DNA from: Pseudoalteromonas sp. OOF1S-7
GTDB lineage: Bacteria; Pseudomonadota; Gammaproteobacteria; Enterobacterales; Alteromonadaceae
DNA length: 64,000 nt
NCBI RefSeq assembly: GCF_022347765.1
Contig: NZ_JAKRFZ010000005.1
Location: forward strand, 124,001 to 188,000
Direction of reading: 5' to 3'
Part shown: positions 29,482 through 39,504 of the stretch, piece by piece
Layout of the letters: the number at the start of each line of letters is the position of its first letter
Numbering within the stretch: the stretch's first letter is position 1
Position numbers and translations under genes: made by a program
Notes under the pieces: model-generated
What the model saw: only the letters and a program-made list of their open reading frames with translations
Told to the model about the DNA's origin: nothing
Databases searched by the model: none

Positions 29482-29661
29482 ATGAAATGGATGCTAACTT
29501 TGGTGTTCGCTGTTTTGGTATCAGCCTGTACACATAAAGTACAGGTAGAAACCAAAGAGCCAATCACCATCAACTTAAACGTCAAAGTTGACCATGAGAT
29601 CCGCGTTAAGGTCGACAAAGAGCTGGACGATCTGTTCAGCGATGACAGTGAACTATTCTAA
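29482..29661 (+). CDS. ynbE: YnbE-family outer membrane lipoprotein
   Basis: A 59-residue lipoprotein, short enough to be missed by length cutoffs. The signal peptide ends in the lipobox VSAC (Cys16); the mature part is a set of alternating strands (ITINLNVKVDHEIRVKVDKELDDLF). In E. coli YnbE stacks onto the C-terminus of YdbH to complete the bridge to the outer membrane. A TAGGAGC site precedes its ATG, and ydbL follows 11 bases after its stop. Confidence 0.88.
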   Translation: MKWMLTLVFAVLVSACTHKVQVETKEPITINLNVKVDHEIRVKVDKELDDLFSDDSELF

Positions 29662-29672
29662 GGAGCCAGATC

Positions 29673-29993
29673 ATGAACGCATCTAAGTTACTCACCACGA
29701 TTGCCGCAGCTTGCATGAGCTTTTCGGTATTGGCCATTTCTCTGGATGATGCAAAGTCCCAGGGTTTGGTTGGCGAAACCGCAACGGGCTATCTGGGTGT
29801 GATTAAGGGCAGCAGCGAAGTGAACAAGCTGGTGGATGAAGTAAACAGCAAGCGCAAAGCAAAGTATCAGCAGCTGGCCAAGAAAAACGGCATCAGCCTG
29901 AGCCAGGTTGAAGTGATGGCTGCTAAAAAAACCTTTGCCAAAACGGCACCCGGTCACTTTGTTAAAGTAGACGGTAAGTGGGTTAAAAAGTAA
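29673..29993 (+). CDS. ydbL: YdbL-family periplasmic protein (DUF1318)
   Basis: A 106-residue exported protein with a signal peptide (MNASKLLTTIAAACMSFSVLA) and the DUF1318 core (DDAKSQGLVGETATGYLG, VNSKRKAKYQQLA). In E. coli YdbL is proposed to modulate assembly of the YdbH-YnbE complex. It is the last gene of the ydbH-ynbE-ydbL operon, ended by a GC-rich hairpin. Confidence 0.9.
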   Translation: MNASKLLTTIAAACMSFSVLAISLDDAKSQGLVGETATGYLGVIKGSSEVNKLVDEVNSKRKAKYQQLAKKNGISLSQVEVMAAKKTFAKTAPGHFVKVDGKWVKK

Positions 29994-29999
29994 GAGTGT

Positions 30000-30026
30000 G
30001 GGCGGTATAGTCCGCCCTGACTTTTA
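30000..30026 (+). terminator. terminator of the ydbH-ynbE-ydbL operon
   Basis: A 6-bp GC stem GGGCGG (30000-30005) and CCGCCC (30012-30017) is followed by TGACTTTTATTT. Confidence 0.75.
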
Positions 30027-30569
30027 TTTCTCTTGCAGGCACTGGTGCAGTAACTGCTGCCAAAACGCGGCCCCTTTTCTGCGTGCCAGTCGGATATTGT
30101 TATCCGGAATTGACTCGGGATCATCATAACTTTCCAGTGCTTCAGCCATGCTGGCTTCACGGATCACGTGCAAAGCCGGGTAGGGCGCACGATTCGTGTA
30201 GTTGGCTGGATCGTCCTCTTGTGCATCTGCAAATACATAATCCGGATGAAAGTTGGCAAGCTGAAAAACCCCTTCATAGCCCTGTGCAACCAGCAGCGCG
30301 TTTGCCAGGTCAACCAAGTCTAAAAATGCGTCAAAATCAGCAAAGCCCTGAGTGAAAATAAGCAGGCTGGTTTCGCGCTCAGGAGCTTGTGTCAGTGCCT
30401 GGCACTCATCCAGCATATCCATCACGGCATCTTCGGGAGATTGCGACTCACAGACTCGATAGTGAATCGCGTTTTGCTCAACTTCCTTGCGGGCAAATGG
30501 ACAAAAGTTATATTTGACGATCACTGAGCTGACCCAGTTTTGCATCGCTTTGACAGCTAAATGGTGCAT
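30024..30569 (-). CDS. DUF1415 family protein
   Basis: A 181-residue soluble protein of the DUF1415 family, recognised by the opening WVxxxIVKYNFCPFARKEVE and the closing RRKGAAFWQQL. Function is not known. Its start abuts the waaA stop with no gap, so the two are co-transcribed. Confidence 0.85.
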   Translation of the reverse strand: MHHLAVKAMQNWVSSVIVKYNFCPFARKEVEQNAIHYRVCESQSPEDAVMDMLDECQALTQAPERETSLLIFTQGFADFDAFLDLVDLANALLVAQGYEGVFQLANFHPDYVFADAQEDDPANYTNRAPYPALHVIREASMAEALESYDDPESIPDNNIRLARRKGAAFWQQLLHQCLQEK

Positions 30570-31850
30570 TTATTTTTCCAAAAGAGAGTTGATCATAGTA
30601 ATACTGCGCGCAATGGCGCCCTGGTTGCGGGCCAGGCAAGCCTGTGCCTGCGCACCCAATTCTGTAGCACGTTGCGTTGAGCTTAAATACGCCAATAAAG
30701 TATCGGCTAACTGGTGTGAGTCAGCCACTTCGATGGCGCCTTGCAGTGCAAACAGTTCCGGATAGATGTGGGCAAAGTTATATGTGTGGGGGCCGGTCAG
30801 TACACCGACCGAACAGGCCGCAGCTTCAAGTGGGTTATGACCACCGCGCTCAATCAGGCTGCCGCCAATGTAGGCGATTTGTCCACATCCGTACAATAGC
30901 TTCAGTTCGCCAAGAGTGTCAGCCAGCAAGACCTGTGGCGACGCCGTGTACGCCTGACTTCGGCGGCTGTAACTGAACCCCTGCGCTTCAATTAATGCCG
31001 CGACTTTGTCGAACTGCTCCGGGTGCCTGGGCGCAATAATTAACAGCGCATCGGGCAGTTGGGTTAACAGTTGCTGGTGCGCCGCCAATACCTGCTCGTG
31101 CTCTGCGGGGTGGGTGGAACCGGCGACCCAAACGGGACGTGCGCCAAGTTGTGCCTTAATATCGTCAATTTTATCCTGCTGGCTATCATCCAGTGCGATA
31201 TCAAACTTGATTGAGCCCGTTACCGTGATTTTTTCCTGAGCCAGCCCCAGTTTCACAAAGCGTTCTGCATCATCCTGGTTGTGGCTGGCCAGCATACTGA
31301 TCTGACTCATGATAAAACGACTTAAAGGGGCAACTTTTTGATATCCCGAGAATGACTTTTCTGACAGACGCGCGTTTATAACGGTAACCGGGCAGTGTGA
31401 CTGGCTGGCATAATAAAACAGGTTTGGCCACAACTCAGTTTCCAGCACCAACAACACTTTTGGTTGTAGTTGCCGGATAAAGCGTCGTGTTGCGAAGGCA
31501 AAATCGACTGGCAAGTAGCAGATGGTGATGTCTCGTATACTGTTACCAAACTGCTGAGTCAGCTGTTCGCGACCCGTTGGGGTGTTGCAGGTCAATACAA
31601 ACGGGGCATTCGGGTGTGCTTTCAGAAGCGCTTGGATAAGCGGCGTGGCGGCCAGCACTTCTCCTACCGAGGCACAGTGGATAACGATCGCTTGCTCAGC
31701 ACACCCTTGTGCCACTAAGCCGAAGCGCTCCGAGAAATGCGCTTTGTAGAGCGGGTTCTTTTTTCCTCTGATAACGTACAGATACAGCACAATGAAAGGG
31801 CATAATGTCAGCAGCAGCAGGGAATATAAGTGTCTAATCATGGCAGCCAT
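30570..31850 (-). CDS. waaA: Kdo transferase (lipid A glycosylation)
   Basis: A 426-residue GT30 enzyme that transfers Kdo from CMP-Kdo to the lipid A precursor at the inner membrane. It has an N-terminal membrane helix, the conserved HCASVGEVLAATPL and VWVAGSTHPAEHE motifs, and the nucleotide-binding region GGSLIERGGHNPLEAAA. The neighbouring Kdo kinase gene suggests that a single Kdo is added and then phosphorylated, as in Haemophilus and Vibrio; that is inference. ATG at 31841 is an alternative start. Confidence 0.93.
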   Translation of the reverse strand: MAAMIRHLYSLLLLTLCPFIVLYLYVIRGKKNPLYKAHFSERFGLVAQGCAEQAIVIHCASVGEVLAATPLIQALLKAHPNAPFVLTCNTPTGREQLTQQFGNSIRDITICYLPVDFAFATRRFIRQLQPKVLLVLETELWPNLFYYASQSHCPVTVINARLSEKSFSGYQKVAPLSRFIMSQISMLASHNQDDAERFVKLGLAQEKITVTGSIKFDIALDDSQQDKIDDIKAQLGARPVWVAGSTHPAEHEQVLAAHQQLLTQLPDALLIIAPRHPEQFDKVAALIEAQGFSYSRRSQAYTASPQVLLADTLGELKLLYGCGQIAYIGGSLIERGGHNPLEAAACSVGVLTGPHTYNFAHIYPELFALQGAIEVADSHQLADTLLAYLSSTQRATELGAQAQACLARNQGAIARSITMINSLLEK

Positions 31851-31988
31851 CAGTGTAAAAAACGCTTATTTTAACTTGTCGGTCTAAAAAAGCGATAATA
31901 CACGTACAAATTATCACAGTTGCCTTGGTGCTCAGCGGGCGGGAATTTGCTAGGATCGGGCAAAATCTCCAATTTTAAAGGTTTTAAG

Positions 31989-33437
31989 TTGTCTTTTCGT
32001 ACTATCACGCTTTCTTCTTTGTGTCTGCTGGGTGCAGCGCAGGCTTTTGCAATGCCAACGGCATTCTTACCTTTGGGTAAAGACAACATCCTGGAATACC
32101 AGATTGACCAGATGTTTGCTCTGACCGGCACCTCGCCAATGGCCAAGCCATATCGGATCACCGAAATCAATAAAACGCTGTCTCAGCTTGCGAGCCTGGA
32201 TCCTGTTTTACATCAAAGTATCAAAATGCGACTGGCTCCCTATCTGGAAAGAGATGCAATCACCCGTCGCGGCGTTAAATTGAGGGTGGATTCGGGTGAA
32301 ACGCAGAAACTTGCGAACGATCGTGGAAACTACAGTGATGAGTATGCAGAGTTATCATTCGATGGGATCTGGCGCGGCAGTGACACTAGCTTAGTACAAA
32401 TCGGTGCAGAATATCGTGTCGATGCGGGTAAGGTTGTGCCTTACAATACGTTTTATGCCTTGGGCGGAGATAATTTACAACTTACTTTGGGCTATAAAGA
32501 GCATTGGTTTTCGCCATTCAAACAGGGTGCTCAGGTCTATTCAAACAATGCCAAGCCGTCATTATCGGCATCTTTAGGGTTAAATTTGCCATTAGACAAT
32601 TGGTGGAACTTTGATTTTGAACTTTTCTACTCCGAGCTGGAACATGTAGAAGAGGGGATTTTATATCAGGGTAAGCGTCATGATGGCACACCTAAACTCG
32701 CAGGTACGCATATTAGTTTTGAACCTTTGGAAAACTGGAAGATTGGTATCAACCGAATGATGCAGTTTGGCGGTGGGCCCCGTGAGGTTGGTTTCAAAGA
32801 CGTTGTTAAGGCGTATTTTGACCCTGCCGGCAATGATAATGTGGGTAAGGTGGGGAGTTCGGATGAAGAGCTCGGAGATCAGTGGGCCAGTATTACGTCG
32901 GTGTTTAGAACAAACTGGTTGATGCCTGCCCAATGGTACCTTGAATATGGCGGGGAAGACACAAAAGACCATCAAAACTACCAATTTGGTAATATTGCAT
33001 CCAACTTTGGTTTCTATCTGCCCGCGCTGACGCAAAGTCTGACGTTCAGATATGAATACTCCAATATGCATAGTTTGTGGTACAACAATTACATTTATCC
33101 CAGAAAAGGGAACTCTATTGATGGGTTTGTGGTTGGGCATGCCGTTGCCAATCAGCGTAGCTTTCAGGATGGTGTGCCAAGCAAGGCCCACCTTGTCGAG
33201 GTGACCTATCGGGAAAACCTCGACTCAATGTGGCGCCTTGAGCTGTCTACAGTCAAAAATAGCAATCACTTTGTGGCTTTTGATACAGTGAATACGCGTG
33301 ATTACGAACAGGCTCGTCAGCTTCAGGTAGCCAATACCCGGCGCATGTATGATAAGCAAGTCGAGACCTCACTCACCTACGGTAAAGATGTCTTTGGCGA
33401 AAACTACACTTGGCTATCTGTCAATGTATACTGGTAG
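31989..33437 (+). CDS. Wzi-family capsule assembly / outer membrane protein
   Basis: A 482-residue outer membrane beta-barrel protein of the Wzi (capsule assembly) family. A signal peptide (SFRTITLSSLCLLGAAQAFA) is followed by a helical plug (MAKPYRITEINKTL) and regular amphipathic strands ending in an aromatic C-terminus (WLSVNVYW). The start is assigned to TTG 31989, which has AAAGG upstream; no ATG fits. Wzi holds capsular polysaccharide at the cell surface in E. coli. Lying inside an LPS core cluster, it may serve surface polysaccharide display here. Confidence 0.8.
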   Translation: MSFRTITLSSLCLLGAAQAFAMPTAFLPLGKDNILEYQIDQMFALTGTSPMAKPYRITEINKTLSQLASLDPVLHQSIKMRLAPYLERDAITRRGVKLRVDSGETQKLANDRGNYSDEYAELSFDGIWRGSDTSLVQIGAEYRVDAGKVVPYNTFYALGGDNLQLTLGYKEHWFSPFKQGAQVYSNNAKPSLSASLGLNLPLDNWWNFDFELFYSELEHVEEGILYQGKRHDGTPKLAGTHISFEPLENWKIGINRMMQFGGGPREVGFKDVVKAYFDPAGNDNVGKVGSSDEELGDQWASITSVFRTNWLMPAQWYLEYGGEDTKDHQNYQFGNIASNFGFYLPALTQSLTFRYEYSNMHSLWYNNYIYPRKGNSIDGFVVGHAVANQRSFQDGVPSKAHLVEVTYRENLDSMWRLELSTVKNSNHFVAFDTVNTRDYEQARQLQVANTRRMYDKQVETSLTYGKDVFGENYTWLSVNVYW

Positions 33438-33524
33438 CGGTGCGCAGCGTTACCATTTAATTTAACACGGGTTAGTTTTGACTTTGCAACGAATACAGAG
33501 TCGCATTATTTATTAAGGATCACT

Positions 33525-34118
33525 ATGTCAATCAATGATCACATCAAACAAAGCTATCAGGCCAGCTTAGAGCGACATATGGCGTTGTTCGCAAAAATGG
33601 CCGATTATCACTCCCAGTCTGTGGAACTACTGGCCGCCTGCAAAGCAACCCTGGATGCGGGTGGTAAGGTGATTTGGTTTGGTAATGGTGGCAGTGCGGC
33701 TGATGCACAGCATTTGGCTGCCGAGTTTGTGGTGCGTTACAAGCTCGAGCGTGGTCCGCTGGCGTCCATTGCTTTGACTACAGATACGTCAATCTTAACG
33801 GCGCACAGCAACGATTATCACTTTAACACCGTATTTGAGCGCCAGGTGCAGGCATTATGTAAACCACAAGATTTGGTGATTGGCCTGACAACGTCAGGCA
33901 CCAGTGAGAACATCAACCTGGCATTACAGGCAGCGAACGAGATTGGTGCCTACACGGTGGCACTGACAGGCCGTACTGGCGGCACAGTAAAAGACATTGC
34001 CAGACTGCCCATTATCATCGACTTTGATGAAACCGCACGCATTCAGGAAGCCCACATGTTTATCGGGCACTGGCTCTGTGAAGCGGTCGATATGGTGATT
34101 GCGGAGCAGTCAGCATGA
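33525..34118 (+). CDS. gmhA: sedoheptulose 7-phosphate isomerase
   Basis: A 197-residue SIS-domain isomerase making D-glycero-D-manno-heptose 7-phosphate, the first step to ADP-heptose for LPS core. The motifs [18 protein letters not shown] and [10 protein letters not shown] are the phosphosugar-binding loops, and [12 protein letters not shown] carries the metal-site His. An AAGGA site precedes the ATG. It overlaps hldE by four bases, and the pair plus gmhB give the full heptose pathway. Confidence 0.93.
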   Translation: MSINDHIKQSYQASLERHMALFAKMADYHSQSVELLAACKATLDAGGKVIWFGNGGSAADAQHLAAEFVVRYKLERGPLASIALTTDTSILTAHSNDYHFNTVFERQVQALCKPQDLVIGLTTSGTSENINLALQAANEIGAYTVALTGRTGGTVKDIARLPIIIDFDETARIQEAHMFIGHWLCEAVDMVIAEQSA

Positions 34119-35560
34119 ACCTGAGTGCATTGAGAAATTTAAACCAGGCTAAGGTCCTGGTGGTCGGTGATGTCATGCTCGACCGCTATTGGCATGGCGA
34201 TACGGGTCGTATTTCACCTGAAGCGCCGGTGCCGGTGGTTAAGGTAAGTAGCCTGGAAGACAAAGCGGGCGGCGCGGCTAACGTAGCGAAAAATATTGCG
34301 CATTTGGATGGTCAGGTTGGACTGCTGGGCTTAATTGGTGAAGATGACAATGGCCGCCAGCTGGAATCGATTTTGGCAAAAGAGCAAATTGCCTCGCAAC
34401 TGGTTACCGTAGCTGAGCTGCCGACGATTGCCAAAATGCGCGTGATCAGCCGTCATCAGCAGGTTGTCCGGCTGGACCTGGAAGAGCCTTTTGTGCGCTC
34501 TCACAGTCAGCTGTTATTGACCCGCCTGGAGCAGGTGGTTGATGACTATGATTTTGTGCTTTTTTCTGATTATAACAAAGGCGCGTTAACTTGCATTGAA
34601 GAGATGATTAAGGTCGCTAAGGAGGCTGGTAAAACGGTCCTGATAGATCCGAAATCGTCTGATCTGAGCCGCTATCGTGGCGCAGACTACATTACGCCAA
34701 ATCTCAACGAGTTTCGCCTCGCCGGGGGGGATGCTAGCAACGAAGAGACACTGACCACCAGTGCCCGGGCGTTGATAAAGCAAGCGGGCATTGGCGCTAT
34801 GTTGCTGACTCGCTCTGAGCAGGGTATGTCGCTGATTACGCAAGGTGAGAAGCATGATTTTGCGGCTCAGGTTCAGGAAGTCAGCGATGTTACCGGTGCC
34901 GGTGATACTGTGATCGCAACACTGACAACCATGCTGGGCGCCGGATTTTCGTCCAGTGAAGCGGTGGAACTGGCTAACTTAGCGGCGGGGATTGCCGTGG
35001 CTAAGCTGGGCGCCGCGACTGTGACCCCAGAGGAACTGAGCCGCAAACTGGGCCAGTACCTGCGCCAAACCGGAGAGCATTATCAAGCTCCTTATGAGGA
35101 AGTGCTCAAGCACATCGAGTTTGCCAAACAAAACGGCGAAACCATCGTCTTTACCAATGGCTGCTTCGATATTCTGCACGCCGGGCATGTACGTTATCTG
35201 GCGCAAGCTAAGGCCAGAGGCGACCGGCTGGTGGTCGGGCTTAACACCGATGACTCTATTTCAAGGCTGAAAGGGCCTGAGCGGCCAATCAATCCGCTCA
35301 ATGAGCGCGCTATGGTGCTGTCGGCGTTGGCGTCGGTCGACTGGGTGATCCCGTTTGGCAAAGAGAGTGAGGGCGATACACCGGCTAAGCTGATTGAACA
35401 GATCAGCCCGCATATTCTCGTCAAGGGCGGAGATTATCAGGTGTCAGAAATTGCAGGCGCAGATCATGTCCTTGCCATGGGCGGCCAGGTTGAGGTGTTA
35501 GCCTTTCTCGACGGGTGCTCCACATCTAATATCATTGCCAAGGCCAGAGAGACTGAGTAG
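34115..35560 (+). CDS. hldE: bifunctional heptose-7-P kinase / heptose-1-P adenylyltransferase
   Basis: A 481-residue two-domain enzyme. The N-terminal ribokinase-like domain (about 1-320) has [14 protein letters not shown] and the catalytic DVTGAGDT loop; the C-terminal nucleotidyltransferase domain (about 345-478) has [17 protein letters not shown]. It phosphorylates heptose 7-phosphate at C1 and later adenylylates the 1-phosphate, with GmhB acting between. It is coupled to gmhA by an ATGA overlap and ended by a terminator shared with kdkA. Confidence 0.95.
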   Translation: MNLSALRNLNQAKVLVVGDVMLDRYWHGDTGRISPEAPVPVVKVSSLEDKAGGAANVAKNIAHLDGQVGLLGLIGEDDNGRQLESILAKEQIASQLVTVAELPTIAKMRVISRHQQVVRLDLEEPFVRSHSQLLLTRLEQVVDDYDFVLFSDYNKGALTCIEEMIKVAKEAGKTVLIDPKSSDLSRYRGADYITPNLNEFRLAGGDASNEETLTTSARALIKQAGIGAMLLTRSEQGMSLITQGEKHDFAAQVQEVSDVTGAGDTVIATLTTMLGAGFSSSEAVELANLAAGIAVAKLGAATVTPEELSRKLGQYLRQTGEHYQAPYEEVLKHIEFAKQNGETIVFTNGCFDILHAGHVRYLAQAKARGDRLVVGLNTDDSISRLKGPERPINPLNERAMVLSALASVDWVIPFGKESEGDTPAKLIEQISPHILVKGGDYQVSEIAGADHVLAMGGQVEVLAFLDGCSTSNIIAKARETE

Positions 35561-35576
35561 CCTTGTCTGACAATGC

Positions 35577-35602
35577 AAAAGCCGGTTTACGCCGGCTTTT
35601 TC
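35577..35602. terminator. bidirectional terminator between hldE and kdkA
   Basis: A stem AAAAGCCGG (35577-35585) with CCGGCTTTT (35592-35600), loop TTTACG. It overlaps the kdkA stop codon. Confidence 0.85.
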
Positions 35603-36321
35603 GTCATTGCAGCCTGATAGGTATCAACAAAACCTTGCCAGTCCTGCTCTGTACAGAAAAACTGTGTGGAACGCGATGCCTCTTTTTTTAGCGACCGGGC
35701 GAGCCGCTCAATGTTGGCCTGTTGCCACTCTTTTGCAGGCGTTTTGAGCGCACCCTTGTCAAAATCAATCAGGTAGACTCTGCCCTGATCATCAAACAAA
35801 ATATTATTGCAGTTTAAATCGTCGTGATAGGCACCGACATGATGAAAGCGCGCCAGCGTGGTTGCGACTTGCTGCCAGTCCTGTGGCGGCAGTGGTGCCG
35901 ATTGTAGCCTTTCACACAAGCTTTGTGCGCCTGAGATGGCGTCCGTCAGGATATCCGCACGATAAATACCTGCCGATACGGTGACTCTGGCGCCCAGCGG
36001 CGTCGGAACTGGTAAGCCCTGGTTAGCAAGTTGAGTGAGCAGATCCAGCTCGAGATACACGCGAGTATTTTTCAGACCGGTAAACAGATACTGATCTTTG
36101 AGCACTTTACCAATTAAGCCCCCGCGCCAGTAGTGTTTGAGGACTGCAACCTGTTGCGAAGCATAGCGCACAAACCAGGCCGCAGCGCGCCCCTGCTTTG
36201 AGGTCACAACGGCGTTTTGCCGTTGCCAGAATGCCACATCGAACCAATCCGAAGACAAAGACTCCGGCGTATGGCGGGTGCGCAACAAGTAGTGGTTGTG
36301 GTGTTGTTCTATTTTTAACAT
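35587..36321 (-). CDS. kdkA: Kdo kinase (lipid A-linked Kdo 4-phosphate)
   Basis: A 244-residue small kinase of the KdkA/Rio-like fold. Catalytic loop HDDLNCNNIL and metal-binding DFDKG are in place, with YWRGG near residue 62. It phosphorylates the single Kdo on lipid A in organisms without a second Kdo. The ATG at 36321 gives the length of the Haemophilus enzyme; the reading frame stays open for 81 codons upstream, but that part is basic, ill-fitting and overlaps the divergent gene. It is divergent from the heptosyltransferase gene. Confidence 0.9.
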   Translation of the reverse strand: MLKIEQHHNHYLLRTRHTPESLSSDWFDVAFWQRQNAVVTSKQGRAAAWFVRYASQQVAVLKHYWRGGLIGKVLKDQYLFTGLKNTRVYLELDLLTQLANQGLPVPTPLGARVTVSAGIYRADILTDAISGAQSLCERLQSAPLPPQDWQQVATTLARFHHVGAYHDDLNCNNILFDDQGRVYLIDFDKGALKTPAKEWQQANIERLARSLKKEASRSTQFFCTEQDWQGFVDTYQAAMTKKPA

Positions 36322-36455
36322 GACTTCTCTGAAGTGGCACTGCAACGACAAACGCCCAGTGTAACGACTTTTCTTGTCGGGGAAAATCTCACAGGTTGCA
36401 AAATAGTGGGTTTTATTTAAGATCGGGTGCTTATTTTCAGTTACGGGCGACATGT

Positions 36456-37499
36456 GTGTCTCAGGCAATTTCTTCCATTTGTATTCTCCGTCTTTCAGCC
36501 ATCGGTGATGTTTGTCATGCCGTTGCCGCTGTTCAGGCCATCCAGCGCGCGCATCCACAGGCAAAGATCACCTGGGTGATAGGCAAAGTTGAAGCCATGC
36601 TACTGGCAGATATGCCTGGGGTTGAGTTTGTTATTTTTGACAAGAAACAAGGTAGGGCTGCATTTAAGCAGCTGAAGGCGCACTTTAAAGGACATAAGTT
36701 CGACGTCCTTTTACATATGCAAGTGGCGTTTCGCGCCAACCTGGCTGCACGCTGCATCCCCGCCCGAGTCAAAATTGGTTTTGATAAGGGCCGCTCTAAA
36801 GAACTGCATTCACTGGTGATCAACAAGCGGATCACCCCACAAAGTGAGTCTCATGTGTTGGAAGGGTTTCAGAACTTTGCCCGCGCCATCGGTGCTGAGT
36901 GTGGCGCACCAACATGGGATATGCCTGTGAGCGAGGCGGATAAGCAGGAAGCCTGTGAACTGCTGCAAGGCCTGGAGCGTATTTTCGTGATTTCTCCGGC
37001 TGCCAGTAAAGCAGAGCGTAATTGGCTGCCAGAGCGTTATGCCGCACTGGCAGATTATGCTGCGGCACAGGGGTTTAGCGTAGTGCTGACAGGCGGACCG
37101 ACCGAGCTGGAGCGCAACCTCAGTGATGCCATCCTGACGCATGCACAGTGCGATATCACCAATCTGGTTGGCAAAACCAAACTTAAAACCTTACTGTGTG
37201 TACTGGCGCAGGCGCAACTGGTGCTGGCACCGGATACCGGACCTGCTCACATGGCAGTGACGGTTGGCACGCCGGTCATTGGTTTGTATGCGCATTCCAA
37301 CCCCAAACGCACCGGTCCGTATTTGTATCAGGATTATGTGGTCGAGGTGTACCATGACAACCTGGCGGCACAAAAAGGCAAAAGTGCACAACAGCTTAAA
37401 TGGGGTACGCGTTTAAAGGGCCGTGATTTGATGAGCCAAATCTCAGTGGAGCGGGTGACACAGATGTTCGACCAGGTAGTAAAGCAGGAACAATTATGA
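36456..37499 (+). CDS. LPS heptosyltransferase (GT9 family)
   Basis: A 347-residue GT9 glycosyltransferase adding heptose to the LPS inner core. Family motifs: ICILRLSAIGDVCHAV at the N-terminus, SPAASKAERNWLPERYA, LTGGPTELE and the ADP-heptose site APDTGPAHMAVTVGTPVIGLY. The start is taken as GTG 36456, which places the N-terminus as in WaaC/WaaF; an in-frame TTG at 36396 is possible. Whether it is heptosyltransferase I or II cannot be told. It overlaps gmhB by four bases. Confidence 0.88.
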   Translation: MSQAISSICILRLSAIGDVCHAVAAVQAIQRAHPQAKITWVIGKVEAMLLADMPGVEFVIFDKKQGRAAFKQLKAHFKGHKFDVLLHMQVAFRANLAARCIPARVKIGFDKGRSKELHSLVINKRITPQSESHVLEGFQNFARAIGAECGAPTWDMPVSEADKQEACELLQGLERIFVISPAASKAERNWLPERYAALADYAAAQGFSVVLTGGPTELERNLSDAILTHAQCDITNLVGKTKLKTLLCVLAQAQLVLAPDTGPAHMAVTVGTPVIGLYAHSNPKRTGPYLYQDYVVEVYHDNLAAQKGKSAQQLKWGTRLKGRDLMSQISVERVTQMFDQVVKQEQL

Positions 37500-38053
37500 C
37501 ACACAAAGCGGTATTTCTGGACCGGGACGGGGTGATCAATCAGGATCATGCCTACGTGCATAAAATCGAGGACTTTGAGTTTATTGATGGGGTGTTTGAG
37601 GCATGTCAGCAATTTCAGGCTCTGGGTTACAAGCTGGTGGTGGTGACCAACCAGTCAGGTATTGGCCGGGGATATTATGATGAAGCTCAGTTTGCACAGC
37701 TTACGGACTGGATGTGCAAGCAGTTTCTGGCTCATGGTGTGTCGATTTCAGGCGTGTACTTTTGCCCTCACCATCCGAAAAAAGCGCAACCACAGTATCT
37801 GCGTGAGTGTGAATGCCGCAAACCAAATCCCGGTATGTTGCTGCAAGCCATCGAAGAGCATGACATCGACCCGACACGCAGCGTGATGGTCGGCGATAAA
37901 GGCTCGGATATGCAGGCCGCACAGGCCGCTGGTGTACGCACTAAGATTTTGGTTGAGTCGGGTCAGACGTTCAGTGAGGAGGTACGCGCGTCTGCCGACT
38001 ATGTGTGTGGAACATTGCGTCAGGTACTTGATGTACCTCCGTTTATCTCATAA
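37496..38053 (+). CDS. gmhB: heptose 1,7-bisphosphate 7-phosphatase
   Basis: A 185-residue HAD phosphatase with the catalytic FLDRDGVIN motif (Asp9, Asp11), VVTNQSGIGRG, a zinc-binding Cys/His cluster (CPHHP, ECECRKP) and GDKGSDMQAA. It removes the 7-phosphate between the two HldE steps. It is coupled to the heptosyltransferase gene. Confidence 0.93.
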   Translation: MTHKAVFLDRDGVINQDHAYVHKIEDFEFIDGVFEACQQFQALGYKLVVVTNQSGIGRGYYDEAQFAQLTDWMCKQFLAHGVSISGVYFCPHHPKKAQPQYLRECECRKPNPGMLLQAIEEHDIDPTRSVMVGDKGSDMQAAQAAGVRTKILVESGQTFSEEVRASADYVCGTLRQVLDVPPFIS

Positions 38054-38225
38054 GCGTTTACAAAACGTCTGCGAACAAGATAATCACAATCCGTGCAATT
38101 AAGGTGCGAACCTTTTAAAATATAAGCAACGAATTTAATGACACAGCCGGTATTGAAAATAAACGATATCGGCATTTTAGTGTGTGCCTGGTGCGCACAC
38201 CCCGTGCAACTAATGGAGACTCCCG

Positions 38226-39422
38226 ATGAGAGCAGCGGCATTTTTCAGCCAGCTTCAGCAACAGATTGAAGAAGTAAAAGCTGAGGGTTTATACAAGAAA
38301 GAGCGTGTGATCACCTCTCAGCAGCAAGCAGAAATCGCAGTATCAACCGGCGAAAGTGTTATCAACTTCTGTGCAAACAATTACTTAGGCCTTGCCAATC
38401 ACCCAGACCTGATTGCGGCTGCTCAACGCGGTCTGGATGATCACGGTTTTGGTGTGGCGTCTGTGCGCTTTATCTGTGGTACTCAGGATATCCATAAAAC
38501 TCTGGAAGCTAAAGTCAGCGAATTCCTGCAAACAGAAGATACCATTTTGTATTCTTCGTGCTTTGACGCCAATGCCGGCCTGTTTGAAACCATTTTAGGC
38601 CCGGAAGATGCGATTATCTCGGATTCTCTAAATCATGCGTCTATTATTGATGGTGTACGCTTATGTAAGGCAAAGCGTTTCCGTTATGCCAACAACGACA
38701 TGGCGGATCTGGAAAAGCAGTTGATTGCGGCAGATGAGGCCGGTGTAAAAACCAAGCTGATCGCAACAGACGGCGTATTCTCTATGGACGGGGTCATTTG
38801 TAACCTGTCTGAGTTATGTGATCTGGCGGACAAGTACGATGCCCTGGTTATGGTAGACGACTCGCATGCCGTTGGGTTTGTTGGTGAAAACGGCCGTGGT
38901 ACACCAGAATACTGTGGTGTGATGGACCGAGTGGACATCATCACAGGCACACTAGGTAAAGCGCTGGGCGGTGCATCTGGTGGCTATACTTCTGGTAAAA
39001 AAGAAATTGTTGAGTGGTTACGTCAACGCTCTCGTCCGTACTTGTTCTCAAACTCACTGGCACCGTCTATCGTCACGGCGTCTATCAAAGTACTGGATAT
39101 GATGAAAGAAGGCCAGGCGCTGCGCAACAAGCTGTGGGAAAATGCCGCACATTTCCGTAGTAAAATGGAAGCCGCAGGCTTTACCTGTGCAGGTAAAGAC
39201 CATGCCATTATCCCGGTGATGCTGGGCGATGCGAAAGTGGCCTCCGACATGGCAGATCGCTTGTTGGCTGAAGGTATTTATGTAATTGGCTTCTCTTACC
39301 CGGTTGTACCGAAAGGTCAGGCACGGATCCGCACTCAGATCTCTGCGGCACACACCACAGAGCAGCTGGACAAGGCGATTGATGCCTTTATCCGCATTGG
39401 TAAAGAACTGGGCGTGATTTAA
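38226..39422 (+). CDS. kbl: glycine C-acetyltransferase
   Basis: A 398-residue PLP enzyme of the alpha-oxoamine synthase family that splits 2-amino-3-oxobutyrate with CoA into glycine and acetyl-Co[15 protein letters not shown] opens the fold, [11 protein letters not shown] binds PLP, and the Schiff-base Lys lies in [14 protein letters not shown]. Length equals E. coli Kbl. tdh lies 82 bases downstream and makes its substrate, forming a threonine degradation pair. Confidence 0.95.
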   Translation: MRAAAFFSQLQQQIEEVKAEGLYKKERVITSQQQAEIAVSTGESVINFCANNYLGLANHPDLIAAAQRGLDDHGFGVASVRFICGTQDIHKTLEAKVSEFLQTEDTILYSSCFDANAGLFETILGPEDAIISDSLNHASIIDGVRLCKAKRFRYANNDMADLEKQLIAADEAGVKTKLIATDGVFSMDGVICNLSELCDLADKYDALVMVDDSHAVGFVGENGRGTPEYCGVMDRVDIITGTLGKALGGASGGYTSGKKEIVEWLRQRSRPYLFSNSLAPSIVTASIKVLDMMKEGQALRNKLWENAAHFRSKMEAAGFTCAGKDHAIIPVMLGDAKVASDMADRLLAEGIYVIGFSYPVVPKGQARIRTQISAAHTTEQLDKAIDAFIRIGKELGVI

Positions 39423-39504
39423 TCATTGCCCGACAGCCTCCTCTGGCTGTGAGCGATTTATAGCGCAAGCCACCGGCTTGCGTGTTTCTGACGAGTGAAA
39501 ACAC

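Noticed and set aside
34586..34855. ORF opposite hldE
   Set aside because: An antisense shadow without ribosome site or domain.
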